Below, in pieces: positions 7,251 to 18,481 of a stretch of DNA of 64,000 nt. The first letter of the stretch is position 1. Each line of letters starts with the position of its first letter. Origin of the DNA: Clostridia bacterium UC5.1-1D2 (GTDB lineage: Bacteria; Bacillota; Clostridia; Lachnospirales; Lachnospiraceae); contig BBZN01000006.1 of the NCBI GenBank assembly GCA_001304855.1, forward strand, positions 1-64,000, read 5' to 3'. Below the pieces are notes generated by a model. That model worked only from the letters and a program-made list of their open reading frames with translations. It had not been told where the DNA came from and searched no databases. The translations under genes were made by a program, and so were the position numbers.

Positions 7251-9324
7251 ATGAAGTTTGTGATCAGACATGAGATAAGAGGACGGGTGAGAGTCCATTT
7301 ATACCAGAAGGAGATGAGTATCCGTCAGGCGGATTTACTGCAGTACTATCTCTGCAGTCTGCCGGGAGTTACCGGCGCCAAGGTTTACGACCGCACCGGG
7401 GATGCGGTGGTGCTTTTTGACGGAGACAGGGAAGGGATTCTGGAGGGAATTCAGAAGTTTACATACGAAAATGAGAGGCTCCGGGAGATTGTCCCCAAAG
7501 ACAGCGGACGGGCCCTGAACCGGAAGTATAAGGAGAAGCTGATTCAGAGAGTTGTTGTGAGGACCTTTACAAAAACCTTTCTGCCTGTGCCGGTTCGTGC
7601 AGCTTACACGGTTTTCCACGGAGCCAGGTATTTTATAAAAGGGCTCAGGCGCCTGCTGAAGGGCAGGCTGGAGGTGGAGGTGCTGGACGCAACTGCCATC
7701 GCAGTATCCATTCTGCGCCGGGACTACGATACCGCAGGGTCGGTTATGTTCCTTCTGGGGGTGGGAGAACTGCTGGAGGAGTGGACCCATAAGAAGTCTG
7801 TGGGAGATTTGGCCAGAAGTATGTCCCTGAATATTAACAAAGTATGGCAGAATGTAGACGGAGCCAGGTCCTTGTGCCTGTCTCCGGCATCAGGGAGGGA
7901 GACTTGGTAACTGTACATATGGGGAATGTCATTCCTCTGGACGGTATTGTGGCCTCCGGCGAGGCATGGTGAATCAGGCTTCCATGACGGGCGAGTCCAT
8001 TCCTGTGAAAAAAGAGAGCGGTATGTATGTGTATGCCGGGACTGCCATTGAGGAGGGAGAGATTACCCTCTGCGTAAAGAAGGAAGCGGGGGCCACACGG
8101 TTTGAGCGGATTGTGACGATGATTGAGGAGTCGGAACAGCTGAAATCAACAGCCGAAGGAAAAGCCGCCACGCTGGCGGACGCTCTGGTGCCCTGGAGTC
8201 TGGGAGGCACTGCGCTGACCTGGCTGCTGACCAGAAATGTATCAAAGGCCCTATCCATACTTATGGTGGATTTTTCCTGTGCATTGAAGCTGGCCATGCC
8301 GCTGTCTGTGCTGTCGGCTATGCGGGAAGCCAGCGCCTACCACATCACTGTAAAGGGCGGAAAATATATGGAGGCAGTGGCTGCGGCAGATACCATTGTC
8401 TTTGACAAGACGGGAACTCTCACAAAAGCGAAACCCCAGGTTGCAGATGTGGTGGTATTTAACGGCAAGGATAAGGATGAGCTTCTGCGGATAGCGGCCT
8501 GCCTGGAGGAACATTTCCCCCACTCCATAGCCAATGCCGTTGTAAACGAGGCCAGGAAGCGGCGGTTGGTTCACAACGAAATGCATTCCAAGGTAGATTA
8601 CATCGTAGCCCATGGAATCGCCACCTATGTAGGCGAGGAGCGGGTGGTTATAGGAAGCTACCATTTTGTGTTTGAGGATGAAAAATGCATCATTCCTGAG
8701 GATAAACGAGAAGAATTCCACAGGCTGCCCACAGAATATTCCCACCTGTATCTGGCTGTGGGAGGCGTTCTGGCAGCTGTCATATGTATAGAGGATCCTC
8801 TGAGGGAGGAAGCGGATGCAGTGATCCGCGCTCTGCATATGCAGGGGATTACGAAAATTGTTATGATGACAGGAGACAGCGAACGGACGGCCCGGGCCAT
8901 AGCTGAACGGGTAGGCGTGGATGAATACGATTCCGAGGTGCTTCCTGAGGACAAGGCAGGATTCGTGGAGTCGGAAAAACGCAGGGGCCGGAAAGTGATA
9001 ATGATAGGCGACGGAATTAACGACTCCCCCGCCCTCTCGGCTGCTGACGTCGGAATAGCCATCAGCGAGGGTGCGGAGATTGCAAGGGAGATTGCGGATA
9101 TTACCATATCCGAGGACAATCTGTTCCAGCTGGTGACGCTGCGGGCCATCAGCAGCGGCCTTCTTGACCGCATTAACCGGAATTACAGATTCGTCATCGG
9201 ATTCAATCTGGGACTGATTTTGCTGGGGGTAGGAGGTGTGATTACCCCCGCTATGTCGGCTCTGCTTCATAATACATCCACTCTGGGGATCAGTTTGAAG
9301 AGTATGACTAATTTGCTGGATTAG
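7251..9324 (+). CDS. heavy-metal P-type ATPase of the feo locus (two probable frameshifts)
   Basis: This is a P1B-type cation ATPase of about 691 residues. Visible motifs are TGES (actuator domain), DKTGTLTKAKP (phosphorylated Asp), MMTGD, and GDGINDSPAL. The usual membrane CPx motif is replaced by SCALK in the fourth helix (DFSCALKLAMP), so it belongs to an unusual subgroup. The N-terminal 110 residues form an HMA-like fold without CxxC. The frame breaks twice near 7866 and 7971; one missing base at each place (the second in the A run of GAG-GCA-ATG) restores an uninterrupted protein. Co-location with feo genes suggests iron or another divalent metal, direction unknown. Confidence 0.88.
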
Positions 9325-9345
9325 AGAGGCTGGATGTTTGCAGAT

Positions 9346-9385
9346 AAAAGGCTTTCGGGGCGCCCGGAGGCCTTTTGCCATTTTT
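9346..9385 (+). terminator. terminator after the P-type ATPase
   Basis: AAAAGGC pairs with GGCCTTTT across a TCGGG/CCCGG-type inner stem, and TTTTT follows after four bases. It closes the feo-linked unit, and the A-rich left side may also serve the convergent LacI gene. Confidence 0.6.
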
Positions 9386-9523
9386 GCATCACGCCTCCTC
9401 CTGCCAAAAAAATTACGGGCTCCTTTTCCGGGGACTGCCAAAGCGCCTTGCCCTTGCTCCTATCATGTTACATGGGGCATATATCAATGATCCCGCGCTG
9501 ATAGTTGAAGCGCGCCCCGGCAG

Positions 9524-10528
9524 TTAAAATTCGCAAATAGATTGATTGCGTACCTGATAGCTGTAAATACATGTTAGTATGTACTCTTTGCTGGATATAT
9601 CCGGGCTTTCAAGACGTTCCAGCAGCCGGCGTATGGCGAGGCGGCCTACGTCCCGGGTTGGCACTTCAATGGTTTTCAGGAAAGGAAGCCAGGAGTACCA
9701 TTCTCCGTAGCTGTATCCCAGGATTTGAAATTCACTCTTATTGGAGAGCAGATTTTTCAGCGCGATGTTTACAAGATCCATGGTTATAATATTGTTTCCC
9801 GCTACAATGGCAGTACAACCGGTATTTAACAGAGAGTAGGCCAGCTCTTGAGCGGAAGAAGATTCTGCAGTTGTATACTGAATAAGATCGTCGTCCGGGC
9901 TAATTCCAACTGTATTTAAGGCGTTCTTAAATTCTTTAATACGCTGTTCTGTGGTATAAATATGTCTCAGCCCTGCGATATAGCCGATTTTGGTGTGCCC
10001 GTTTGATACCAGTTCGGAGATGCCCTGGAACATTGCCGTTTCACTGGATACCAGCACCTGATCGGCGGGACAATTGCAAATACCCCGGTCAACCATGACA
10101 ACCGGGAATTTTGCAGGTATGATATCGGAAATTGTGCTGTAATCAGATATCGTTGACGCAATAATCAGCCCATCCACCAGCCCGTTAGAAAGAGAACGAA
10201 TCTGATTGACTTCGTTTTGCGGCGTTTCCTTTGTATTGGCAATGATTAGATTGATGCCGTTGATGGCCAAAACAGTCTCCACTTCTTCTATAATTGCAGA
10301 AAAGTAGATATTCGCAATATCCGGTACAATAAAACCAATGGTATTATGTTTTCCATTCTTTAAATTTCTGGCCAGCTGATTCGGATAGTATGAGAGCTCA
10401 TGGATCGCAGCTTCGACCTTTCTCCTGGATTCGTCAGAAACCCCACGGCTGCCATTGATTACATATGACACAGTTGCAGTTGAGACGCCGGCCTGCTTGG
10501 CGACCTCTTTTAAAGTGGCTTTTTTCAT
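9524..10528 (-). CDS. LacI-family transcriptional regulator
   Basis: This intact 334-residue repressor has a canonical N-terminal HTH (TLKEVAKQAGVSTATVSYVI) and a hinge helix region (YYPNQLARNLKNGK). A periplasmic-binding-protein-like effector domain follows (IGFIVPDIANIYFSAIIEE and onward), as in sugar-sensing LacI proteins. It is divergently transcribed from the ABC transporter/glycyl radical enzyme operon across a 308-bp gap that contains two TTAAACG operator-like sites. It therefore most likely represses that operon and responds to its sugar substrate or a product. It is one of the few long genes here without an indel. Confidence 0.92.
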   Translation of the reverse strand: MKKATLKEVAKQAGVSTATVSYVINGSRGVSDESRRKVEAAIHELSYYPNQLARNLKNGKHNTIGFIVPDIANIYFSAIIEEVETVLAINGINLIIANTKETPQNEVNQIRSLSNGLVDGLIIASTISDYSTISDIIPAKFPVVMVDRGICNCPADQVLVSSETAMFQGISELVSNGHTKIGYIAGLRHIYTTEQRIKEFKNALNTVGISPDDDLIQYTTAESSSAQELAYSLLNTGCTAIVAGNNIITMDLVNIALKNLLSNKSEFQILGYSYGEWYSWLPFLKTIEVPTRDVGRLAIRRLLERLESPDISSKEYILTCIYSYQVRNQSICEF

Positions 10529-10610
10529 AGATGGCTCATTTCCTTGTTTTGTTTTGTTTAATAGTTATTTTTATCTTAAGGCTATTTTGGAGAAAAGTCA
10601 AGCAGGGTGG

Positions 10611-10741
10611 TTAAACGATTAGAAAATATATTTTTTAAATATATAATTTGCACAAAAATATGAGTATAAAATTGTGAATATACAACGATTTACAAAAAAA
10701 CTGCAATGTGATATCCTTTAATCAGGGAGTTAAACGTATAA
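10611..10741 (+). promoter_or_regulatory. LacI-type operators in the divergent promoter region
   Basis: Two similar sites, TTAAACGATTAG (10611-10622) and TTAAACGTATAA (10730-10741), share the CG-centred half-site TTAAACG typical of LacI-family operators. The rest of this 308-bp intergenic stretch (10529-10836) is AT-rich. I could not pick a single convincing promoter in it. Confidence 0.6.
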
Positions 10742-10836
10742 CATTTATAAAAATGCTGGTATAAGTGAGCGGCTGGTATCAAACGGTAGGCATATTGTAT
10801 GAAACTGCCTGCTTATCCGGAGAAAGGAGGAGGAGC

Positions 10837-11230
10837 ATGCAAGAGAGACTGATTCAGGGGCTTGCACATATAGGCGTTTATGTTAAGAACCTGGAAAAAT
10901 CTAAAAAATTCTATTGTGAAATTTTAGATTTTACAATAGAGGAAGAATGCAGCGCCGGAGATTCTTCCGTAGCGTTTGCAGTAAACGGAGATATGGCGCT
11001 TGAGCTGATTCAGCTTACATGAGAGGGAAAGAGCAGATGGCGTCGTAGACCACATTGCACTGAAGGTAACTGATATTGAGAAAGTAAAGGCGCGTCTGGA
11101 AGAAAGAGGATTAGCGTTCAAAGAGGAAACTGAGGTTACTTTTGCGCCGGAGGTATATCCCAACGGCTCAAGATGGATTATGTTCCGGGGTCCCGACAAT
11201 GAGCATTTGGAGTTAAATGAAAGACTTTGA
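10837..11230 (+). CDS. VOC (glyoxalase/bleomycin-resistance) family protein (probable frameshift)
   Basis: This small vicinal-oxygen-chelate protein has about 131 residues and is the first gene of the operon. The first beta-alpha-beta unit shows LAHIGVYVKNLEKSKKFYCE with the metal His, and the second shows DGVVDHIALKVTDIEKVKARL and GSRWIMFRGPDNEHLEL with further His/Glu ligands. A stop at about 11020 interrupts the frame, and a one-base shift there restores the second half. The start follows an AAAGGAGGAGG site. VOC proteins in sugar loci are often epimerases or isomerases; that role is possible but not shown. Confidence 0.8.
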
Positions 11231-11286
11231 AACAAGGGAAGATGTCTGGCGGACAGAGCTGATTAATGAAGAAATGAGGAGAGAGT

Positions 11287-12433
11287 ATGCATAGAAAAGT
11301 TACTTCTGCGTTGTTAACGGTATTGCTGGTGGCTGCAGTGGGTTTTACCTGCGCGTGCGGGGCTAAGAGCACTGCAGGCGCTGATTCTGCGGCCGAGACG
11401 GGTGCAGAGACAAGTACAGAAAATGGCAATATAGAAAATACAGAAACGGAAGCAGATGCGGAGAAAAGCGCTGATTTTTTCGATGTGTCCAATTACAAGA
11501 GCCAAAAGGAACAGTCCCAGTGGACCATCGGAGTGGTATATAAAGACGCCACTGCTGCATGGGGGAAGCGTATTGTAGAAGGCGTTGAGGAGTTTCATGA
11601 AGAAACAGGAATCAATCTGATTGTACGCGGACCGGCAACAGCGGACGCCGCCTCCCAGGTTCAGGTGGTTGACGACCTGATTGCACAGGGAATCGACGCT
11701 TTATGCGTTATACCGATTGATCCGGGGGCGTTGGAGTCTTCGCTGGAAAAGGCCATGGAAAAAGGCATTGTAGTTGTTACGCATGAAGGGGGAAGCCAAA
11801 AGAATACGTTGTTTGATATTGAGGCGTGCACTGCCGAGGCCTTTGGCACAGCCTTAATGGATGCCCTGGCAGAGGACATGGGAGAAAGGGGAAAATACGG
11901 CATCAGCGTCGGGTATGTTACCACAGCCTCCCATATGGAGTATGCCAAAGTGGCAGCTGAGCGGCAGGCCGCGGCATATCCGGACATGGAGCTCATTAAT
12001 GGCGGCGCAGTTCCTTCCATGGAATCGGAGGAGAGCGTCAATACAGCGTACGAACATGCGAAGGAACTTATTAAGACGAACCCGGATTTAAAAGGTTTTA
12101 TTGGCATAGCCTCTACGGATGCCCCTGGCGTATCCCAGGCTGTGGAAGAGCTGGGACTGGAGGGGCAGGTAAAGATTATAGGAGTGGGAACGCCCAATGA
12201 ATACAGCCCATATTTAAAATCAGGGGCAGTTTCCAGGATACTGACATGGGACCCAGGCGCTGTGCACTGGCTGCACAGATTCTGGCAGGTGAAGTTACCG
12301 GCAACGGCGAAGGCTGGATATCGGCGTTGACGGATATAACAGCATGATTCTGGAGGAGGGCGCGAACCGCTGTCTGATTGGGGCGGCAGATCTCTCTATC
12401 ACAGGGGATGATGTGGACGGATACGGTTTCTGA
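11287..12433 (+). CDS. ribose-type ABC transporter substrate-binding lipoprotein (two probable frameshifts)
   Basis: This is a type I periplasmic-binding-protein lipoprotein of about 382 residues. An N-terminal lipoprotein signal (TVLLVAAVGFTCACG) is followed by an acidic linker and a sugar-binding domain (WTIGVVYKDATAAWGKRIVEG; QVVDDLIAQGIDALCVIP). The frame is lost near 12262 and again near 12320. Restoring one base at each (the second turns GG into GGG) yields the expected tail ending at 12433 with DGYGF. It lies 56 bp after the VOC gene and 139 bp before the ATPase. It captures the inducing sugar outside the membrane; the ligand is unknown. Confidence 0.85.
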
Positions 12434-12572
12434 TTTTCCGGATGTCCGGGCGTATACATTACTTTTAAATTACCAGAAATGAAAGAACTGTCCGGCTGCC
12501 GGCTGCAGTGAGAACTGCGGCCGGCGGTAAAGCAGTCATGAATCGTTTCATATTTCCGGGGAGGGGAGCTGG

Positions 12573-14056
12573 ATGGATTATTTAGTGGAGCTAAAAGGAA
12601 TAAAGAAATCATTTGGCGGAGTAAAGGCGCTAAACGGTGTGGATCTTCAAATCAGGCCCGGGGAGGTGCACTGTCTTGCAGGGGAGAACGGAAGCGGAAA
12701 ATCTACCATCATAAAGGTGGTTTCAGGATATTATCATCCGGATCAGGGTGAAATCAAGATTAACGGGAAGTCTTATGAGAAAATGACGCCGCAGGAGTCT
12801 ATACAGGCGGGAATTCAGGTTATATACCAGGATTTTTCTCTGTTCGGCAATTTGACCGTCAGGGAAAATCTGGCTCTGAACCAGATGCTGGCAAAGAAAA
12901 AACATTTCATTGATAAAGGAGAGATTGACCGGATTGCCAAACGTGCAGTTGAGAGAATCCGCTTTAACGTTGACCTCGACGCGCTGGTGGAGACCCTTCC
13001 GGTGGCGGATAAACAGCTTGTGGCTATTGCCAGAGCGCTGCTGGACGATGCCAGGCTGATTATAATGGACGAGCCCACTACGGCCCTTACAAGAAAAGAA
13101 ACAAAGCGATTGTTTGAGATAGTGAATGATTTAAAAAGAAGGGACGTATCGATTTTATTCGTTTCCCACAAGCTGGAAGAAGTGTTTGAAATATGTGAGC
13201 AGATTACGGTTCTTTGCAATGGACAAAATGTTATTTCATGCCCAATAAGTGAAATGGATGATGAGAAATTCTCTTACTATATGACCGGCAGGATATTCGG
13301 GGCATTAGAAAAGAGAAAAAGAGAATTAAACCCTGAAGTTGTGATGGAGTTGAAAAATATTACCGCACCCGGTATTGAAGATATTAGTTTCAAACTTCAC
13401 AAAGGAGAAATTTTGGGAATCACAGGTCAGCTGGGCTCAGGCCGTACCGAATTGTCCCTGACTCTTTTTGGATTAAACCCGGCTCAGAGCGGCGCCATCT
13501 TTATAAATGGCAGGGAAAGTCAGATTAAATCGGTGGGAGATGCCCTGAGAAACGGAATTGGGCTTGTTCCTGAGGATCGGTTGACGGAGGGCCTGTTTCT
13601 TCCGCAATCCATTTTGAAAAATGTGGTGATTGGAAAGCTGGGCAGACTGCTTACAAGAATGGGTCTTGTTGATGACTGCATTCTTGAAGAGGAGTCATTA
13701 AAATGGATCAAAGAGATTGGTATTGCCACTGCGAATCACCATCTGCCGGTCAATACTTTGTCAGGCGGCAATCAGCAGAAGGTTGTACTCTCCAAGTGGC
13801 TGGCAATGAATCCCGATATCCTGATTTTGAACGGCCCCACAGTTGGCGTGGATATAGGGCTAAATATGATATCCATTCATTGCTTCGCAAATGCACCGGG
13901 AGAGGAATGTCGGTCATAGTCATTTCCGATGATGTCAGAGAGATATTGGATACAGCTGATCGGGCGCTGGTCATGACCGGAGGAAGACTCGTAAAGGAAT
14001 TCTCCGGCGGCAATATGAGCGCCCTGGAGTTGTCGGCTGAGGGGAGGGAAGGATGA
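12573..14056 (+). CDS. sugar ABC transporter ATP-binding protein, RbsA/MglA type (probable frameshift)
   Basis: This is a duplicated ABC ATPase of about 494 residues, as in ribose/galactose importers. The first domain has Walker A GENGSGKST and Walker B LIIMDEPTTAL. The second has GQLGSGRTE in place of a canonical Walker A and NTLSGGNQQK as signature, which is usual for the family. The frame breaks near 13858 at GVDIG; restoring one G in the GGG run continues into AKYDIHSLLRKC...VIVISDDVREIL and ends at 14056. Its last four bases overlap the first permease, indicating translational coupling. Confidence 0.9.
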
Positions 14057-15066
14057 TGAAACTAAAATGGAAGTCTGTGGCAGGCCGCGCGGAATTTTAC
14101 GTTTTCGTAATCATAGCCGCCCTTTCAATTATCATTGAGGCGCGCTCCGGCCTTTTCTTAACAAGCAACAATCTGGTTGATCTGCTCCGGTCCCTTATCA
14201 CCCCGCTTATCTATGCACTGTGCGCATATCTTTCCTTTGTCAGCACCGGCCCGGATGCATCGTTTCCGTTAATTGCGGCATTAAGCAGCTATCTGACAAC
14301 AGCTATTACATTGAACATAGGTTACCAGGGGCCGGTGATAGTTGCCTTTCTGATAGCGGTCTTTTTCGGAGCGCTGATGGGAGCGGTGAATGGGTGGCTG
14401 ATTGTGAAATTCCGCTTTCCAAGCCTCATCATAACGCTGGCAACCTCCTCTGTTTTTAGCGGAATTCTCTTCGGAATGTTTAACGCAGGCCGAATGGAGC
14501 TTCCGGCTAATATGTACGCCTTTGGAAAAAGCATGTTATTTTCCGTAAAAGATAAAACAACCGGCCTGGGATCCAACCTGCCGGCGGCTTTCCTGATTAT
14601 GGTTCTGTTGTACATAGCAGCATATTTTATATTGAACTATACGATGGCAGGCCGCAGCGTATTTGCTCTTGGCGGAGATGAGGTGTCTGCGGAACGGGCC
14701 GGTTTTAATTGCAGGCGCATCCGTTTTTGGATATTTGTGATCAATGGAGGCTTAGCGGCTGTTGGAGGCATGTGCTATACCATAATGGCATTGCGGTATC
14801 TGCCCACTGAATTTGCAGGGACGGAGATGGTGGTCATTGCGGCTGTAATACTTGGCGGAACCAGAATGACAGGAGGAGATGGCACTCTGACGGGCTGTGT
14901 TCTTGGAACGCTGTTATTAACTATGGTAACAAACAGCTTGATTCTGGTGGGAATTCCGATTTATTTTCAGAAGGCGTTTATTGGGGCTATCATTGTGATT
15001 GGCACAGCGGTATCAGCCATGTCATCCAGGAAAAAAGTACAGAGAAGCAAGGAGGAGACGAAATGA
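14053..15066 (+). CDS. ABC sugar transporter permease 1 (RbsC type)
   Basis: This intact 337-residue integral membrane protein has about 8-10 hydrophobic segments and belongs to the ribose/xylose/galactose permease family (BPD_transp_2). Conserved features include the NGWLIVKFRFPSLIITLAT segment and FALGGDEVSAERAGFN in a cytoplasmic loop. It overlaps the ATPase by four bases at its start and the second permease by four at its end, so the three proteins are coupled. It forms half of a heterodimeric channel with the next gene. Confidence 0.92.
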   Translation: MMKLKWKSVAGRAEFYVFVIIAALSIIIEARSGLFLTSNNLVDLLRSLITPLIYALCAYLSFVSTGPDASFPLIAALSSYLTTAITLNIGYQGPVIVAFLIAVFFGALMGAVNGWLIVKFRFPSLIITLATSSVFSGILFGMFNAGRMELPANMYAFGKSMLFSVKDKTTGLGSNLPAAFLIMVLLYIAAYFILNYTMAGRSVFALGGDEVSAERAGFNCRRIRFWIFVINGGLAAVGGMCYTIMALRYLPTEFAGTEMVVIAAVILGGTRMTGGDGTLTGCVLGTLLLTMVTNSLILVGIPIYFQKAFIGAIIVIGTAVSAMSSRKKVQRSKEETK

Positions 15067-16102
15067 ACAGGCCTAAGAGTGAAAAAAAACAAATGTTTCT
15101 CCTTTCATCCATGGATCCCAATGTAAAGCGTCTGGGCATTCTCCTGCTTATTATTTTTCTGTTAGCCAGTATTTTTAAACCGGCTACCTTTTTTCGAGGC
15201 GCAAACTTTCAATCAATTGGAATCCAGCTTTCGGAGTACGGGTTAATGGCATTGGGCTGCGGGATTGCCATGATATCGGGAGGAATTGATCTTTCCTGCG
15301 TATATGTTGCAAATCTGTGCGGCATATCGGCGGCGCTCTTTATGCAGCGCTTTGCTCCCTCCATAACCGGTATACCGGAGGCTTTTGTAATGATTTTGGG
15401 ATGTATGCTGGCTTTGGCCGTTGGGCTGCTCTGCGGGGCTTTTAACGGTTTTCTTATTTCCTGTGTCAAAATTCCCGCGATGTTGGCTACGCTGGGCACA
15501 TATCAGTTATATCTTGCATTGCCATTATCTTGTCCAAAGGGAGCACTGTTTCAGGGGCGTTCAAAGCATTCGGCTGCCTGGGGGGAGGCATGATGCTTGG
15601 GGTGATTCCCATACCATTTGTAGTTTTTTTGTTGATGGCGGCTGTATTTGGATTTGTGATGAAAAAGACGAAACTTGGGATCCATATCACCTTTGTTGGT
15701 ACGAATGTTCAGGCGGCGCTTTTTTCCGGCATAAGGATAAAATCAGTTATTATAAAGACATACATGCTTTCCGGACTGGCGTCGGCGGTAGCCGGACTGA
15801 TCAGCCTTTCACGGTTAAATTCGGCAAAGGCGGATTTCGGTTCCAGCTATACAATGCAGTGTATATTGATTGTGGTATTGGGAGGAGTGAATCCCAACGG
15901 CGGGTTTGGAACAATTTCCGGTATTGCCATCGCAGTTGTAATCTTACAGACATTGTCCTCTGTGTTAAATATGTTCCCTGATATAAGCAATTTTTATAGA
16001 GATTTAATTTGGGGAGTATCCCTGATTGCCGTTCTTATTTGCAACTATTATATAAACAATGCGCAGCGGTTGAAAAAGGGGCGTCGTTTTCAACCAAATT
16101 AA
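15063..16102 (+). CDS. ABC sugar transporter permease 2 (RbsC type, probable frameshift)
   Basis: This second permease of the same family has about 346 residues. The first half includes YGLMALGCGIAMISGGIDLS and NGFLISCVKIPAMLATLGT; the second includes KKTKLGIHITFVGTNVQAA. The two halves are in different frames. One missing base near 15512, just after GTYQLY, joins them at IAIILSKGS. The start ATG overlaps the previous stop. Having two different permeases with one duplicated ATPase is a known variant of ribose-type importers. Confidence 0.88.
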
Positions 16103-16126
16103 GATTTAATTCCAGGAGGAACAAAG

Positions 16127-18467
16127 ATGTATTGGAAAGAACATTATAAGACCCGTACAAAGAAAGCCTACAGCGGCTATTCCACTGTTTATAACAATGA
16201 ATCCCGACTGGATTTCCGGGAACTTTTGAACCATATGGAAACATTTACGGAAGTCTATAAGAAATGTAAAGAGGACCATCCGGCTATCCGGGAAGCGAAG
16301 TGCTTTGACGCACAATTTCCTCAAATCATGCTGGACATAATGCCAAACGATCTTTTTTGCGGACGTGCAGACATTCTGCCACTTGGAATGAATGCGCAGT
16401 ATATCAACAGTGAGTGGGGATTTGCCATGAACTTTGACTGGTTTCGTGAAAAGATGGCAGATATGTCTGTCCCGGATGGAGACAGGGAACGCTTAAGAGA
16501 GCTGTATATATTTTGGAATAATCATACATCAACGAAGCGGTTTCTGGCAGAAATGGATCCGGTGGATAAAATTTATATGGTAACAGGAGGCGTTTCTGAG
16601 GGCGGCAGTTTGGATTTGGAGAATCAGCCTCACGGAGCCACTGCGCTGCAGAGGGTTGCCGGAATTTTTCTGGATTATGAAAAGCTGCTGGATTATGGAT
16701 TAAGCGGTCTTTATAAACTGACGGAGGAAAAACAGAAGGAGCATCCTGACAATGACCCGAATTTTTATGAAGGCATCCGCATGGAATTGAAAACCATTAT
16801 GCGGACATTGACCTGGTACGCTGACCGGGCAGCCGGGCTTTGCAGGACGGAGACGGATAAACAGCGCAAAAACGATCTTGAGGAAATGGAACGCATCTGC
16901 CGTAAACTGACGACGGAAAGGCCGGAGAGTTTCAGGGAAGCCATTCAGCTGGTTATTATCTATACGCTTATGGACGGCGCCGGGAATGGGGGCGTATGGA
17001 TGATTACCTTGCTGTGTACTATATAAGCGATTTGGAAAAAGGTGTTCTGGATGAGGAAGAGGCTATCCGGCTGCTGACCAGCTTCTGGCAGTTGATGATT
17101 GTAAAAGAGCAGGTGACGGATGACAGGGTAATTATTGGCGGCCTGGGCAGGAAACACCCTAAGGAGGCGGATGAACTTGCGCTGATTATTATGGAGGTGT
17201 CCAGGAGAGTAAGGGATATCGTGCCGCAGCTTACGCTGAGGATGTTTGACAGCATGGATAACAGGCTGTATGAGAAAGCGATGGAATGCATCGGAGAGGG
17301 AACTACCTACCCTATGCTGTACAAGGATGAAAACATTATTCCCGGAGTTATGAAGGTATTTGGAATCAGCTGCGAAGATGCGCTGGGGTGGATGCCCCTG
17401 GGGTGCGGAGAATTTACAATCGACCATAAAATAATCGCCAGTCCCAATTCGGTTTTGAATCTCGCAAATGTATTGTGGGGAACTATAAATGGAGGCTTCG
17501 ATTCTACCGGGACCTACAGGATCACTCCCAATGATACAACGTTGACAGATTATGAGACATTTGAGGACTTATGGAATACCTTCTGTGAAAATGTTGCGTT
17601 TTTAACAGATATAAGTGCAAGAAACCATTCCCGGGGATACGAAATCATTGGTGAAGATATGTCGCTGAACCTGCATAATCTTCTGTATGATGGCTGTTTG
17701 GACGCCGGCAAAGGCGTAATCAGCGGAGGAACAGTAAGTGCGGCGGCAGCGATGAGATATATGGTCTGATTACCTGCTCGGATTCTCTGATGGCAATCAA
17801 GAAATGTATTTTTGAAGATAAGACTATGACGGCGGAAAAAATGCTGGCTGCGTTGAAGGCGGATTTCAAAGGTTATGAAGATATGCGGGCAATCATGCTG
17901 AATGTAGACAAGTTCGGAAACGACTTGGAAGAAGTGGATCGGATGATGGCGTCGGTTCATGAAATGGTGAGCTATACCATGTTAGGGATTTCGGGAACCT
18001 ATTTCGGGCTTGATTGTTTTGGCATGGTAAACATTAATAACCGGGACAATACTACCTACGGAAGGAACACAGGGGCTACCCCTGATGGCCGGCGCGCCGC
18101 CGAATCCCTTACAAATGCCAATAATCCAACGGCCGGTATGGACAAAAATGGCGTTACGGCATTTATCAACTCCCTGTTAAAGGCAAGGGGAGACATCCAT
18201 TTTGGCGTTGTACAAAATATAAAGTTTTCCAAAGAGACATTTAATGATATGCGGCAATCAGTCATATTGCCTCTGATGGAGTCTTATTTCAGCCGCGGAG
18301 GCACGCAGATGATGATAAATGTAGTGGGAAAAGAGGATCTTATAAAGGCAAGGAAAGAGCCGGAAAAATATTCCAATTTAATTGTGCGCGTAGGAGGATT
18401 CAGCGCAAGATATGTGGAACTGGCAGATGATGTACAGATGGATATTCTGAACCGTACGTTGAATTGA
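16127..18467 (+). CDS. glycyl radical enzyme of unknown substrate (two probable frameshifts)
   Basis: This pyruvate-formate-lyase-superfamily enzyme has about 780 residues after restoring one base near 16990 (a G run) and one near 17763. The thiyl-radical Cys is in PLGCGEF (about residue 427). The C-x-E spacing matches the dehydratase/C-X lyase branch (usual form GCVE) rather than true PFL (two adjacent Cys). The radical Gly is the second Gly of RVGGFSARY (about residue 758), 22 residues from the C-terminus. ATPDGRRAAESLTNANNP is the conserved active-site strand. The branch has few named relatives I recognise, so the substrate is open. It follows a sugar importer and precedes its activase. 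Confidence 0.88.
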
Positions 18468-18481
18468 TCGGATGGATAAAA

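Noticed and set aside
8251-9441. Long minus-strand open frame (396 codons) opposite the P-type ATPase
   Set aside because: The plus strand encodes clear ATPase motifs over the same bases. The antisense frame has no recognisable domain and no ribosome site.
16127-18467. Calling the glycyl radical enzyme pyruvate formate-lyase or a pseudogene
   Set aside because: The active site lacks the two adjacent Cys of PFL, and the breaks are one-base homopolymer errors like those in essential genes here.
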